A DNA stretch of 64,000 nt. It comes from Zygnema cylindricum. Taxonomy: Eukaryota; Streptophyta; Zygnematophyceae; Zygnematales; Zygnemataceae. The notes beneath the pieces were generated by a model that saw only the letters and a program-made list of their open reading frames with translations, was not told where the DNA came from and did no database searches. The position numbers and the translations under genes were made by a program. The stretch's first letter is position 1, and each line of letters opens with the position of its first letter. The stretch is from the NCBI GenBank assembly GCA_037447655.1, contig JBBHKE010002268.1, positions 150,068-214,067 on the forward strand, in the 5' to 3' direction. Below, in pieces: positions 1 to 13,277 of the stretch.

Positions 1-687
1 TCTGGGTCTTCGACTAAGGTGCTTGATCGAAAACAAAAAAAAATACTTAAAGTAATCAACATATTCTAGCTATCAATAAATATAAAAGAAAATACGTGTT
101 TGTAGTGTTAATCAGCCATCGAGCTGATAATGATGTTGTTCAACCATCTGAGTCTTTGGACTAAGTTGGTTGAACCCTAATGAAGTTGATGTTTTTTTTT
201 TCTTATTTTTTTCTTTGTTATGTTTACATTTGTTTCTTGCGTTTTTGTTATGTGATCAAGGTTGTATTGTGGTTATTTCTTGTGTTTGTCTTTTTTCTGT
301 TTTCTTTTTTTGTGATATTATGTATTGATAAAAAAAGTATGAAAAATAGACATGCAACACCTTAATATAAAATAAACAAAAACCATTTATATTCTGTTTA
401 AACAAATCATGGTTGAATAATGCTAATGGTTTAATGTGTATTCTAGATTTAACATTCAAATATTTAATACTACATGATATATTCAGTCCATTCATTCATA
501 TCGTTCATTAGATTGAGATCGAACGCTCAAATCAATGTGAAACTTTTACGCTAAATCAAACCTCCTACATGAGCGAAATGCGAATTAAACCATCCACTTG
601 GCATCGTCATGGTCTTTACCATGTACAATGCGCTATTACAGTGTGTACCATGTACGAAAATCGTACGTGACGCCAACACTGAAACTA

Positions 688-1380
688 CGATTCACCGCGA
701 ATCGTAATTATAGTAAAGAAAATATTAGAGTAAAAAAAACAAAAAAAAACAAATAGAGTTGTAAACGCTAATTATTGTGATATAACCTTTTCACAGAGGA
801 AATTTATTCTACTTTATTTAAGTATTCTATACTAGCTTATGTCGGCAATAATTATCCGTGCTGTAATTATAAACACTAAAATATTTAGACATACGAAAAC
901 CGTCAGCCCGTATATTTTGACGTCATTATGACGTTATTACTATTTGTCTCATAGAAATATACTATTTGTCTCAACTCATACTGTTGTCGTTTAACTATAA
1001 AATTTTCACAAGTAAATTTATGTAAATGTCCACACGGGCGAGAATGTTGTCGACGGACGGAGATGTGCGAACGGGTTTTTTTCAATGCGATTTAATTTTT
1101 TTGTTTAGTGCGATTTCACATGCGAGCGCGATTCTATTAAAGTATTATTTGTACCTTTTTACTTATAAAATTACAATTTTGCACAGTTAGACGTTGTTCG
1201 TACTCCACATTATTTAAAACAAACCTATATTAGGATTTTTTACGCTAATTAAACTTTACCTTAAATAGTATAATGAAAAAATTAGAATCATTTACTCTAT
1301 TTAACGTGATAGAGTCGAAATTTAAGGCGACCGAATTAGCGTTATTTACTCTAATTACGATTCGTTGTGTAGTGTACGGA
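688..1380. mobile_element. Candidate MITE-like element with matching inverted ends
   Basis: The left end (about 688-720) and the reverse complement of the right end (about 1,345-1,380) share the core CGAATCGTAATTA followed by AGTAAA, with about 24 matching bases. The interior is AT-rich and non-coding, with several TTAGAGTAAA-type motifs. The size (about 690 bp) and lack of a transposase frame suggest a non-autonomous DNA transposon. No clear target-site duplication was found, so the exact ends are uncertain. Confidence 0.4.
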
Positions 1381-1453
1381 AATTGAGAACACGACAACGT
1401 GGCGTGATGTGACGGGATCGCACGCGCAAAAATTTAAAGTTCGATACTGTACG

Positions 1454-1659
1454 TTACACCGTCGATCGTATTTAGCGTGTAGAAATTATTAGAGTAAAGA
1501 AAAAATTAGCGTCATTAATTCTAATTCAGTGCCAGGAGACGTGGCATATTATGGTCCACGTCCTTAAATAGCGTCATTTATTCTATTTAAGGTTCAAAGG
1601 TCAAAATTTAGGGGCGCCGAATTAGTGTTCAACACGCTAAATACGATCGACGGTGTACT
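1454..1659. mobile_element. MITE-like element with near-perfect terminal inverted repeats
   Basis: TACACCGTCGATCGTATTTA (continuing to about 1,479) on the left is repeated in inverted orientation at about 1,632-1,659, giving a 26-27 bp terminal inverted repeat around roughly 150 bp. A TA dinucleotide sits at both ends, which would suit a TA target-site duplication (mariner type), but this is not proven. The interior repeats TTAGAGTAAA- and TAGCGTCATT-like motifs seen in the element at 688-1,380, so the two probably belong to one family. No coding sequence is visible. Confidence 0.6.
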
Positions 1660-1660
1660 T

Positions 1661-1808
1661 CACCGGTATTGGTAACACGACATTTTGGCGTGTACGGATA
1701 ATGACAAAGCGACAAATCGACTTGAGGTATGGAATCGCACGCGAAAATTTTTTGCGTACGATACTGTTCGTTACTCAACCGGTATTGATAACACGACATT
1801 TTGGCGTG
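1661..1808 (+). repeat. Direct repeat of about 31 bp
   Basis: The sequence starting ACCGGTATTG and ending ACGACATTTTGGCGTG occurs at about 1,662-1,691 and again at 1,778-1,808, with two or three differences and a period near 116 bp. It lies just outside the MITE-like element ending at 1,659. Short open frames across it look like chance frames. Confidence 0.5.
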
Positions 1809-2385
1809 ACGTCGATTTTGTCTGGACATTTATCATACCACTACAACCACGTGAAATACAACAAATAGGATTGTACCACGTGTCTCTTTCTTTGTCACCA
1901 AAGACGCCAATCCTAACTCAAAACCCTCAACGGCTCAAGATCTTACACAAAAAACATCGACGATCAATTCTCGTTGTCACCAGGGACGAAGGCGACTACA
2001 ATGCTTTTCCCTTTTAGAAAAAGGGCAAAGCAAAAAAGCAGCATGGTTAAAATACGTTGCAATCTGCTTATTTTTGTGCGAGAGTTCTTTCGCACACTTT
2101 CTACCTCCGCTTACAGTTCCATCAAAAACAAACAGGTTTATTGTTTACCACATGGAAGCATGGGCAGACGCGTGGCAAGTTCTGCAGCATCCGTATCTGA
2201 ATGGATTGCCCGCGTTTCAAGCGAAAGCTACAGATGTGCATCGCTGGCCGTTGAAAGTTGTCCTTCCATCTGCCCGTTTGGCATTATCTACACGTTGGAT
2301 CGCTATAAGAGTCAAGTTTTCTTCGTCAGTTAGGGCATTTTCCCATGTGATAAACTTACAGTTATTTTGTGTCTTTTTCCTCTAT

Positions 2386-3092
2386 AAGGCCTGTTCTCCA
2401 CTAGGCGGCCCCATTAAACATGCGGATACGTTTATTTCTAGTGTTTACTGGCACGGCCTTCCATTATGTCGTGCTAGTAGACATCGTATCTCAATTATGA
2501 TTGGCGCCACGTAGGTTAATTTCAGATTCTTAAAATCTATAAATATTCTTCAAGCTGAAAATCTGTAAATAATATTTGTACGGGCGGAGGTAGTTAATGA
2601 TTGGTACGAAAATTTTGCGACCGGATTGTAATTTTGAAATTGAAAATCAAAATTTCGAAACGGAATGTCAAAAAGGCGTCGCAAACTTTTAAGGTCACCA
2701 GATGTCAAAAGGAGCGTGCGAAGATATTTCTGTCGACCTTCATACACCGTGGCGGAAGGCACAGGGCGTGTACGACGTGTTCGATTCTCATCGCCTGTTC
2801 GTGGTGGATTGTTTTTTTAATTTTCACGTGTACCAATGGTACGCGACCAGTGCGAAGAAACTCTCTTTGAGGAGGAGAGTCTCTTCAAACTGGACGATGT
2901 GCGTGATTGCTTCGCGAATCTAAAAAAGTGAAAAATCCAACAATCGATATTTACGCCTATAATATTGGAGCCATCCAGTAGACATGTTTCTTCATGTTTC
3001 ATCTGACAAAAAAAATGGTACAAATCTGTACAAAATCGTACGGCGTCCAGTAAACAACCCCACTTTTCCTCTAATGGAAGTTCACCCTAGGA
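2386..3092 (+). repeat. Dispersed ~707 bp repeat, left copy
   Basis: This segment recurs almost base for base, inverted, at 13,449-14,155. Its outer end begins AAGGCCTGTTCTCCACTAGG and its inner end reads CTAATGGAAGTTCACCCTAG; the two ends are weakly alike in inverted orientation, as in a degenerate MITE. It contains a peptide-like stretch (EDISVDLH, YDVFDSH, FHVYQWYATS; about 2,718-2,850) followed in another frame by LDDVRDCFANLKK (about 2,890-2,930). In the right copy those two pieces are in one frame, so this copy has a small frameshift. I recognise no family. Likely a non-autonomous transposon or a transposed gene fragment. Confidence 0.7.
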
Positions 3093-4870
3093 AAAAAAAT
3101 AGAAAATCAGCCGTACCGAAAAAATGAAATTTAATCCGTACAAGTTGCGTTACCTTAAAACTTTACATTTTGTCGTCTAGCACGATGTAGTTTGTCATCT
3201 AGCATGTTTCGACCATAGATGTTCACGGCGATTAGTGTGAACGTACCAATCGCGACGAATTATACGTAACGAACGTATTGAACCTTTTGAACAAATCGTT
3301 AAAAATCGTTAATGAATTTCCTTCCGTACTAATCCGTACATGAAAAAATATAAAATTATACATATAGCGCAGTTTGCAAGTTTTTCCTGTTAAATGAGCG
3401 CATAAACATTAAAAATAATAAATACATATCACAATCCACGTCGGAATCAGAATTTCTTCATCAACTGGTAGTGGAGTCATCGAAATAGGCTACAACACAA
3501 TATGTGGCTTACCCGGGTTCGAAGTCCGCAAAGGTAAACTTTTATCAAATTCCGTCTGTCTGAGCGGTTTCATTTACAATATTCCATGGCGGCTTCTTTC
3601 AGAAAAATTTGAAGAAGACGCCCGTACAAATTTCAAACTTACCGCGTGAAATTAGTGTGACGTTCAACGTCTCTTTTCGAAAATGTCCATACATTTTCGA
3701 TGAAATAACGTACAAGTTCCGTGATATTTCTGTTCAGTTCATTGAACAGAAAGTACTAATAACTACAACGTATCTTTTCCTGGAATTCCGTACATATCCG
3801 TAAAAAAATGTACAGTTACCGTAATCTGTTTACAAGTTTCCGTAGTTTTTCACTTTCAGTTTACAATAGACGTTTTTTTGCGATTTTTTCAAAAGTCACA
3901 AGTTATACGTTTCTATCGAAAAAATTGAAAAAATCGCGCGATTTGAACAACTATGGTTTCGACCCACTTTCGCCTCCTTTCAGCTCATCTTCAAACTATA
4001 TTTTAAATCACCTCATATAGTTCCATGACGTGAGCGAATAGGCAGATGTTGCCGCACGTATCGGAAGTTTTTGACAATTTTTGTACACGGAGTAAAAAAA
4101 AAAACCCACTACACGTTTCTAGCCTGTGCGTTACTTTTTTCCGTGCGCTTTTTTCCCTACAGGGGTTGTGGAGGGGTCTCGACAAACAGACGCCATTTCG
4201 CTAAAGCGAAGTCCGTGAAAGCGCCTCTCTCTCTCCCTCTCCCACTACCGCGTCTATCTCACAATTATTGCAACGAAAAACGTCTATAACGATATCAAAT
4301 GAAATTTCTCTGAAAACGATTTCTTTTGACTATCTTTGGCCGTATTTTGATGGCAAGTAGAGTAAGAAAAGACAAAAAAAAACAATCGGGAAACCATGGC
4401 GGAAAGATTTAGAATTTGTGACGTCGGCGCTGTCATAGTTGACATGACGTGCGTGACGTCACAATGTCACAAACCCTAAACATCTGCAATGCCTCCACGT
4501 ACAGATACTACGAAGTGATATTACAAAGTCACAGAAATTGTACAGCGTGCGGGTGGACGTATGAAATTGAAGCCTAGTGGAAGTTTCGCAACATTTTGTG
4601 TACCGCTTATCTGTCACATGTTTCGTACATGTCTACGCTTGTCACTTTTTTAAGTAAAAAGTTATTTGCGCTTACATCGAAATGCTTTGAAAGGTGCACG
4701 GAGAATATTCGCTAGAAACAAAGTTACAAGATTAAAGTTTCGGTAACATGGGAAAGTGCCCTTACAACATCTTTTCTCCATCCCAAAAAGTTGCGATCGT
4801 ACCTTCCAATTGGCGGTCTCCAAACAGAATTTGAACACGTGTGCACGGATAAAAGTTGACTGAAGTGGCC
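3093..4870. other. Non-coding stretch, no gene recognised
   Basis: Both strands were read. The open frames are short, show no domain and lack a splice-supported model. The region is rich in GTAC/CGTAC words. A single B-box-like GGTTCGAAGTCC lies near 3,517-3,528 without a convincing cloverleaf. Confidence 0.5.
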
Positions 4871-4910
4871 AAAAAAACATTGACTCTTATAGCGATTCAA
4901 GGGGGTAGCA

Positions 4911-7900
4911 CGTAGCACAAGGGTTGCATTACAAAGGCCTTTCCTGATTCTTACAGGTTTTCCTTTCCGTGTAAATTATAATAGCTCAAAGTTTGTAAAT
5001 TATAATAGCTCAAAAAATTAACATCAACTAGACTAATGGCAAATGCTAATAGCTATAGAGTGGAACCTGGGAGCCCTTCATAAGTGAACCAAACTTCTAA
5101 ACGCAGGCATGTAGTTTTTTACGATAATGATGGAAGATATCAACGTCTATGCATGTGATAAAATGTCAGTGCGATAATTGTGCTTGTATTGGAGAAACTG
5201 GTGCGCTCCAATGGCTACAGGAGAGTTGAGGTTTCATACACCAAAAATAGCGATAATTTAGATCACCATGGCAATGGTGATAAATAAAAATGATAGGCAT
5301 GAAAATGATGAATTGGAAAGGAAAATTCTAAGATGAGGTTGATTGATGATCATGGCATAACCACCATGAAAGGCGGGTCAGGAAGGGCTATTTCAACCAC
5401 CCCAGCCCTTTCTCTATAGCCGGGTGAACGGTTAAAATACACTTTGAAAATCCATGGCAACAATGCACTGGAAATAACTCGAATAGGTTGAAATCATTGG
5501 CGTCGTCCTCATTGGCTATAAACAAGGGCTGTCCGTCACAACCACACAATAGTAACCTGCTAACTTTTGGCCGGTGGCATTGCTGCAACTGTCCTGCGAG
5601 ATGAGCTGATCAAAGCAGCCTGTAGCTCATTATCTTATCAGGAGACTTGCCTTTATTGCTTTGCCTTTTTATTGTAGTCCAACAGAACTTGCCATCCGAC
5701 AGCCCAAAACGTATAACCGCTAAGCCACGATCGTTGCTTTTCATCTTATAAGTAAGATTTCAGACATTTTAGATGTGAGTTTAGGTTTGTGCAGCGTGTG
5801 CAGGCTTCCATCTTCGATCCGCTACACTGTCAATTCCTTTTCACGTTCAGAAATATATCGCGGGTTTATTTTATCGTTATTTTTTATAATTTCCATTCGC
5901 AGTATGTGACGATTTTCAATTCCTTACCAAATTAGAGTTACCAAAAGTGTTTTTAATGACATTTAACGTACTATGGTCCAATAGACAGGCACCAGAATTG
6001 TGTTATTAATGCTTACAGCAATTCAAGGTGTTCTGCAGTGGTTGATCATCACATCATTGTTCAACATAGGGGATCACTGTGTAGTTTGGGGATGCGCTTT
6101 ATTTAACATTGTTTACCTTTGTAATTTCTGTTTCTAGGTTAGGGTTGTTTTGGTTTCACTATTTAGTTGCAGTGCTGCTGACACTTTCATGTCCCTTTCA
6201 TCATTGATCTTTGTTCTTGGGTTAATGTCACTCTGAATTCACAATTCTTTGTATTTTCCTTTTCCCTTCCATGTTCCCCCCAGTGCTGGAATCGTTTTCT
6301 GTTGAGGGTTTGTAATAAACTACACTGTTGAAGTTGCCCTAAATGTAGAATGACAAAATGGAAATTGCCTTAGGCAAATCAGGTGATTGTAGGTGGACAA
6401 GAACGAGACGGGTGTTTTTGGATTAAAACTATGTTTACCTAATGAATGACAAGTCATCCTCTGCATGCAACCAAAAGCATTAGGACATTATAAAGGAAGA
6501 CATCAACCTGATGCCCAAGGAACAGATTGCAAGTTTGCCCAAGGAACTTTTTGCACCTGATCTGCAAAGTTAACCGTCAAGAACTTGCATCGAACTTGCA
6601 ACAGAAGACTTGCAGTCTTACAGAAAAAGATGATCAGATTCTCTTCAACATCTTTGTACATAAACAAGATACACTAAGCTTTCTTCAGCCGGCTGCTTAA
6701 AAAATCATGAAAGGATAAATTCTTTACACAGCAAAAACAACACACAATCACACGGAGAGAAAAAACATTTACACAATCTTGTTGGAATTTTTGTCACAGA
6801 TTAAAATGTATACAACACTTGCCCGTGTACAAAGACCCAAATGTATCGCTAAATCAATTACACTATTGGACATCAGGACTGTTCTAGCTTTAACCAGTCC
6901 ACTCCTCACAAGAAAAAAAATAAAGAAAATGTGTACTACAAAGACAGGGCTTAACCCCAACTCTTATCACCTACAATCACAGTTTCTTTCCACGACAACG
7001 CATCCAGCTTGAAAAAATAATGGGTGGACTAAAATCAACAGTGACAACCCTATCTGAAGGTAAACAGAATTGGTATCAAGTAATCAGAGTTGGATAAACG
7101 GGCCCAAGTATCCTTCTGTTTTGCTGAGACCAGGTTCCGGAGTGGAGACAGCCATATGCAATTTTCTTCACCCCATTGTTCGCCTTCATGCTCTCAATGA
7201 TGGTTGTCTTCTTCTTGAATTAGAATAACGTGTAAGTAACACAAGCTAAGGTAGTTTTCCATTTGAAAAAATTTACTACAAGGGACTTATATTAGAACAA
7301 GGCCACAGTCATGTGAACAAAGTTGGAACTATCTACAACATTTCATGCCTGTGCTGTCCAGTTGACTGCCAATGAAAATTGTGACGTCACATCTGCAGGA
7401 ACAAAAGATGTCAGGACATCAACTTGTGACGCCAGACAATCGATTCCATAGCTTGTGAAACTGCTGTGACTTCTAAAAAGAAGAAAGGCAGTGCCTCTTT
7501 TTGATTCAGGGCGATACTTGCTACCAACAGATTAAGTCTGCACCACAGACAGTATCAAGATAACAACACAATTTATCTTGCGCTTGCAGCTATTTTATCA
7601 CATTCCTCGAAAGGGTGCCCAACCTTCCAGCATTTGTCTTGGAAGAGATACTTCACAAAGACACTACACCATATAGTTATTAAAGGTGTTTTTCGCCACT
7701 TCAATCAACTTTTTTCCATGCGCACGTGTCCAGTTTTCATTTTAAGACCGCTAATCAGACAATAAAACCTTACCTTTCTATTGCAGCTATCGAACGAATA
7801 GTTCAACAAGTGTGCCCAGGAGAAAATTGATTTTAAGTGGCTAAAAAAACATTAACAATCATAAACTATACATAGTGTGCCAATGGGAAATCTAAGTAAC

Positions 7901-7930
7901 AGCATAGAGTGGTGAAGGCTAAATAGGCAC
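4911..7930. other. Intergenic region downstream of the TBP gene; no gene recognised
   Basis: About 3 kb between the candidate element ending near 4,910 and the TBP stop codon. The only longer frames (5,388-5,588 minus, 6,769-6,960 minus, 6,779-7,012 plus) have no recognisable domain or coding context. The part next to 7,930 should include the TBP 3' untranslated region and polyadenylation site, but I cannot place them. Confidence 0.5.
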
Positions 7931-10900
7931 TTACCAAGGTGTGACTTTCCGGAATTGACTCAACACTGGATATATATTTTCAAAAGCTTGATAAATTTCA
8001 TCTCGAACCTGTAGCAAAAACAGAACATTGTTCCAGGGATCATTACTGTACGAGACTTCCAAGCAAGCACAGAACAAAAATTGTTGTGATTCTTCATTCC
8101 TTTGCAAAACAAAGATGAAAAGCACATCAACGCCTCAGCCTACAGTGCACAACAATGAAGAACTGAGTAAAGACATCGTTGCTTATGAAACTTGCGAAAA
8201 AAATTGAAACTATTGCAACATAAAGCACTGATGCTCACCTTGGCTCCAGTCAGCACAATTTTTCCTGATACGAAAATAAGGAGGACAATTTTGGGTTGTT
8301 TCATTCTATATATCAATCCCGGGAAAAGTTCTGGCTCATACTGTAAAAAGAGGACAGACAAAAAGAAAAAAAGGATGCTGAAACTGAGTTGAGGAGAATC
8401 TACATCGCCGCAAAATAGAGCAATGCCAAACACAACATGAACTTCAAGCGCAGTCCCAAGTCCACGAAGAGACAATCACAGAGCTGAAGAGTTAGACCAT
8501 CGAAACCAAAATCCTCTTAAACATGCTAAAGAGTTTAAACCTATGTTCAGATGTTTTAGGTTTTGACCAACATACAAACCGCCCCCACTGCCCACACAGC
8601 CGTTGATACCATCACTTGTCACAGGTTGGAACAAACAATAAACTTGATGATACTGTTCAGCTTTCTCAGCATCACTACCAGAACATGCTCTAAGCTCACA
8701 AAAAAGGACTTTTGTCGACGCAAGACAGGACAACTTCAGGTATTCCCAGCGCGGCAAGCATAAAAGACGGGATGAACAGAACTTCAAAAGGTTCTAAACA
8801 AGCTGGAATTAATGATCTCTGATGTTACACCTCCTTTGTAGAGCGTACAAGGTTTGTTAGCCAAAGTAGAAAGCCCGCGATAAGAGATTTTTGAACATAC
8901 ACTTGAAAAATGCTGATGGGCAATCTGAAGTCCTTCTAAACGAATAGGAAATTTCACGTCACAGGAACCAACAATATTTTGAATCTTGAAGTCCTGCAGT
9001 CACACAATCTCCAGGCAACTTGAATCAGCAAGAACCCAATCACATAAGTATAAGAACCGAAATGAAGCTCAAATCAATAACAAGAGACTGTCGCACAGTT
9101 TTACTTTTAAGGTAATGTTGGTGGAACACAGTCAAGAAAGTATCAAGACAAGTAATCGTAACTCCAGATAGCCCATACCACTTCACAAGCAACAGAATTC
9201 AGATTTCAAACATAGCCGATCTGTCAAAATCACAAGCAAAATAAGGTGACCAATGCCGATACCTCACCTTTAATGGATGAAGAATAGAGTTGTACGTAAT
9301 TAAAGCACAACGAAAAAGCAAAAGAAAGAGCAGCAATTTCCTCACGTGTTTGAGAGCGTAGGGTCAAATAATTGCTATAACAAAGAATTCTCATGCATGC
9401 ATCACAAAGAGCTACTACTTGTAACATAAACTGAAGATAATGATATTTACTGAAGTCACTAAGAGGGAAATATATCAGGTCCAACATCATAATTCGCAAA
9501 TCACTCATTAAGCAAAATCTTTCAGCCAGGATAACAACTAGCAACAATGCACAAAAGAAGTAAAAAATAATGGTACCGAATATGGATTATGTCATGCATG
9601 GCTACATTCCACAAGTTTTATGGAAGCACCAGCGCACCATGCTAAGGGACAACATCCTTCTATAGACTGCAAAGAAAGAGTGCTTTAACACCAAACATGT
9701 TACAAAGATGACTCCAGAAAACAACAGTTATACCAGCAACCTCTAACGCAGACCAAAATCATACAAGCCAATTCAGTTTTGAAGCTTTTTCTATCAAAAA
9801 ATGGAAATCCATACGAGAATATATTCCAAAATGGCAGCAGCACCCTGCCACCACATACATAAAAAAGCATGTTCTTTATACATATGTTCTGCCCTCCCAG
9901 GTTTGCCTAACAATCCTTGAAGCATCCATCCCCCTTATACATACAAATGGAGGCTTCTGAGAAAATCAATAAACATGTACATCCATAAGGACCCCGACCC
10001 CCATCGATAGACCTACAGCGGAAAAGGTCTCAAAGGTAATTCCAGTGCTTTTTAAAGAAACAGTCACATCACGATAGAACTGCAAGCTTCCTTAAGACAA
10101 CCTCCCTCATCACCATGTCTCGGATACATTTGCCAAACATAACAAAACCCTCTATAGATGGTAAAAGTTGACAGTACAATGGGCTGACATACGTTAATCC
10201 TGCAAAGGAACCTCAGCTGATGTGAACTCCACAACATTTATCCCCTGCTGAACCCTCATATCCCTTCAGCACCAACACATAACTTAGAGATACTAAGGTT
10301 TCGTCTACTACTAATATTCTCCTACCTAACAGTAGCTATCTCAAGTCCATGACTCAGGGCAAGATATTGACCGGAACACAAGAAGTCTCCAATAACAAAT
10401 AACAAGAGTATGACTGTAATGTCAGTAACAGCCACTGGCCAACTGGTCAAACACTCTCACGCCACATTAGGATGTGCATTTCTGAAAATATTAACTCTGA
10501 ACACAAAATAATGCGATTTGAGTCATTGAAATGTGTGAATCGCATGTGGACGAACAGAAACTCCAGGACTTCAAAAATTATCCAAACTCCTCGAATTAAT
10601 AATGCGCAAAGCAAGCCTTGAAACATGCAGGCACAACACATGACAAAATCATACATGCCTCAAAACGAGAAAATCATGATTCTTATAATGCCCACGTTGC
10701 AGTAGAGCATGTGAAGTACCTTGAATGTCACTGCGTCTCCATATCCAACTTTCTGAACAATACGTGCATACTGCGATCAACCACAAACTAACAAACTCAT
10801 AAGTGGCAAAGCCAAAGGAACAGCAGACTTCCCAACACTGATAAACAATGGTGACAGACACTGACTTTCATGGAGCTCGGCAACACTGACAAAGGACTAT

Positions 10901-12310
10901 CATGTACAACTGCTATTGCCTACCATCTGGAACACAACAAGAAAACAGTGACCAGGATAAAGTACCGAAGGCCTCACCTTCCGAGCAGCTTGCCGAGATT
11001 GCTCTTCACTCTTGGCTCCAGTGCAGACCTACACGCATGTCCCAAATGTCAGCCAATCGACAAGACACACGCCTTTATTGACGCCTGTAATCAAACATGT
11101 GAAACAACATGAGTGTGCACTAAAACATTTACTCCCTTCAAAGTCGAATACCCTGCTACAAAAAACATGAAAAACCATATATAGACGAGAAAAACGACTT
11201 ACCATCTTCCCTGATGCGAATATGAGTGCGGTAGTTTTTGGTTCCCTTATTCGAATAATAACAGCAGCGAAACGCTGCAGAATCCACAATATACATGTAT
11301 GAGGAAATGAACATGCATATCCATGAAAAGAAGGACAGCACAAATCTACACCTTATATGAAAAAACGCCCATAACCGAAGATAAAACTATCCATGGATTG
11401 ACTGCAAAAACCTCTAAGAACAAACTATCTGTGAATAATCGAATTCACTTCACAAATAATACTTTCCAGAATCTAAGGGCAGGTCACCGGAGTTAGATGA
11501 CTGCTCTGACTTCACATTAAACTCTCAGTTCAATTTAAGAGCACAAATTGAACTCAAAAACCCTTCATTCTGTAACAGCTATAACTGTGCATGCTTATTC
11601 AAACCATTTATTGCGATATATATACCGAGAACTGACGCCCTGCAATGCTTATCTGGATCACTGAAATTCTGCTGCATGGTAGTCTGCACAAACCTTAGGA
11701 TTATATTCTGCGTTTCGAGCCTTCAAAGCTATCAATTTCAGATCAAGTTTGCATGCCATGTTTACAGTAGACACGATGTTCCTGCAAAGCACAAGGATAA
11801 TTTAGAAGGAAAAAACCAATTTGCAAAATCACAGCCAAGTTGAAGTGACCAGAATCGCGTCACTCTATATCCCACCATGAAGCAATTGAGTAACTCCTAG
11901 AGCACGTGTTCATGGCAACACATCTTGCAGGCCATTATTTCTAGCGAAGTGCCATGCCAACTGTCAGAAGTAGGAAAGACCGGCAGGATAAGAACATTTA
12001 CTGAAAATTAATGAAAAGATCAAGCGACACATGATAATGATAACATGCTTCTTCTAGAATCCTGAAAAAAGAGCATCCTGTCCATTGGCGTTTGCCACGT
12101 AAGAGTGGTCTGGGTTGAGCAGTTGCAAAAATTATTGCAATCTTCAAAGCAATCGAATCAAGCACAAGCATAAACTTTGTCACCTGTATTCTATAGATAC
12201 AATTGACCTGAAACAGGAAACGGGCAGTCCTGGGCTTACTGTAGAGTAGGCACAATTCCTGAGGGATGCTTCTCGAGGTCAACCTCTCCATCTACCATCG
12301 CCGAAGCCAT
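7931..12310 (-). CDS. TBP: TATA-binding protein (TBP), complete, 8 exons
   Basis: General transcription factor that binds and bends the TATA box and nucleates initiation complexes for RNA polymerases I, II and III in the nucleus. Exons on the minus strand: 12310-12240, 11781-11694, 11274-11203, 11028-10978, 10770-10720, 8993-8901, 8340-8239 and 8008-7931. All junctions are GT-AG, phases agree, and the total is 201 codons, the usual plant length. The start gives [19 protein letters not shown], a short plant-like N-terminus, then the saddle: first repeat NIVSTVN to [17 protein letters not shown] (residues about 25-77), linker [18 protein letters not shown], second repeat [38 protein letters not shown] and [20 protein letters not shown] is the plant-type form. 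The linker is slightly divergent ([10 protein letters not shown] where plants have LGFPAKFK). The final codons overlap a good donor (GGTAAGTG at about 7,934), so an alternative last exon is possible. The 1.7 kb fifth intron is the largest. Confidence 0.95.
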
Positions 12311-13277
12311 CACTCACAGGGGAGATTCCGCCAACGATGTAAAGGCAGACGATTGCACAGACACTAGAAGGAGCAGCTTGAACTCAAGGATCCTACAGAG
12401 GAAATCTCTGCGCGATAACTAGACAGAAGGGCTTAAATGGAATGTTTTTGTAAAGAATATAACAAAACCCCTGCCTTCTCAGCCAAGGGGATAAAAGACA
12501 CTGTCAAAAGACAAAAGGAGCACAGCAAGCCACCAACACGATGATGCAGCAGAAGCAAGGTGCAGAATCCTGCAACCTCGAAACGGAAACATATGATGAA
12601 GTAGCCTATTTATAGATGCCTGTCAAGGTGGACAAGCTACATAGGGGACATTCCCATGTTCACTTCAAACGCGTCGATTGAAGAGAAATAAGCTTGTCGT
12701 TTGTGCTGGTAAATGACATTTTGTCTGGTAGCTGGTTCTCATGAATTGAAGTATTTAGATGGATCCTGTCGTGGCGAAAGGACTTTCACTGCAAAAACAA
12801 AAGTGCTTTGCGAGACCCCGCAGCACGTACATTGGTTGAGTTATGAAATGTACTTCTGAAGTCACCAGCATCCGTTGGATAGGCAAACCTGGTTCGAAAA
12901 AAAAGTATAACAACGGCCTAAAAATGCCGCGCTGGCGTTTCCAGTTTCACTTGGATGAAATAAAATCCCAGGAACACAAAGATCGCAGCCAAATTCCGCA
13001 CTTCGAATCGAACAGCATCCGCAAACACGGGAAGTCCCTTTATGTGCGACGCCGCACTTTATTTTTAAACTTGCAAGAAAACATAGTACCGCAATTCGCT
13101 GTAATTTACAGTAAACAAAAGGATAGCGTAGTACAGAACTGTACTGCATATTAGAATGAACTTACCACTCGGCCCGAATTGGTATGAAACGACCCGAATC
13201 GAACTTTAGACGGTTCTGTAAAGTACATCACTTGAAATTTTAACCTGGTTTTAATCATAGGTTGAAGTAGGTTTTTG
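12311..13277. other. Region upstream of TBP, presumed promoter and 5' UTR
   Basis: The TBP start codon is at 12,310, so its leader and promoter must lie here. I cannot place a transcription start or a convincing core promoter. Frames at 12,843-13,154 (plus) and 12,862-13,149 (minus) overlap on opposite strands and carry no recognisable domain. Just to the right begins the CGATAT-rich element at 13,278. Confidence 0.5.

Larger units (their letters stand above)
2285..4910. mobile_element. Candidate 2.6 kb element bounded by inverted ATCGCTATAAGAGTCAA ends
   Basis: ATCGCTATAAGAGTCAA at 2,299-2,315 is matched exactly in inverted orientation at 4,880-4,896, with looser similarity continuing outward to CTAC on both sides. 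A related motif occurs in the small element at 62,454-62,668 and as a single end near 59,740, so the ends fit a dispersed DNA-transposon family. The 707 bp repeat at 2,386-3,092 would be nested inside. No transposase frame was found. It could instead be two separate single-end fragments. Confidence 0.35.

Noticed and set aside
3490-3560. Possible tRNA gene or SINE near GGTTCGAAGTCC
   Set aside because: Only a B-box-like sequence is convincing; no matching acceptor or D-arm was found.
8140-8475. Single 111-codon minus-strand gene
   Set aside because: It is TBP exon 7 read through into its flanking introns; splice sites at 8,340 and 8,239 restore the TBP sequence.
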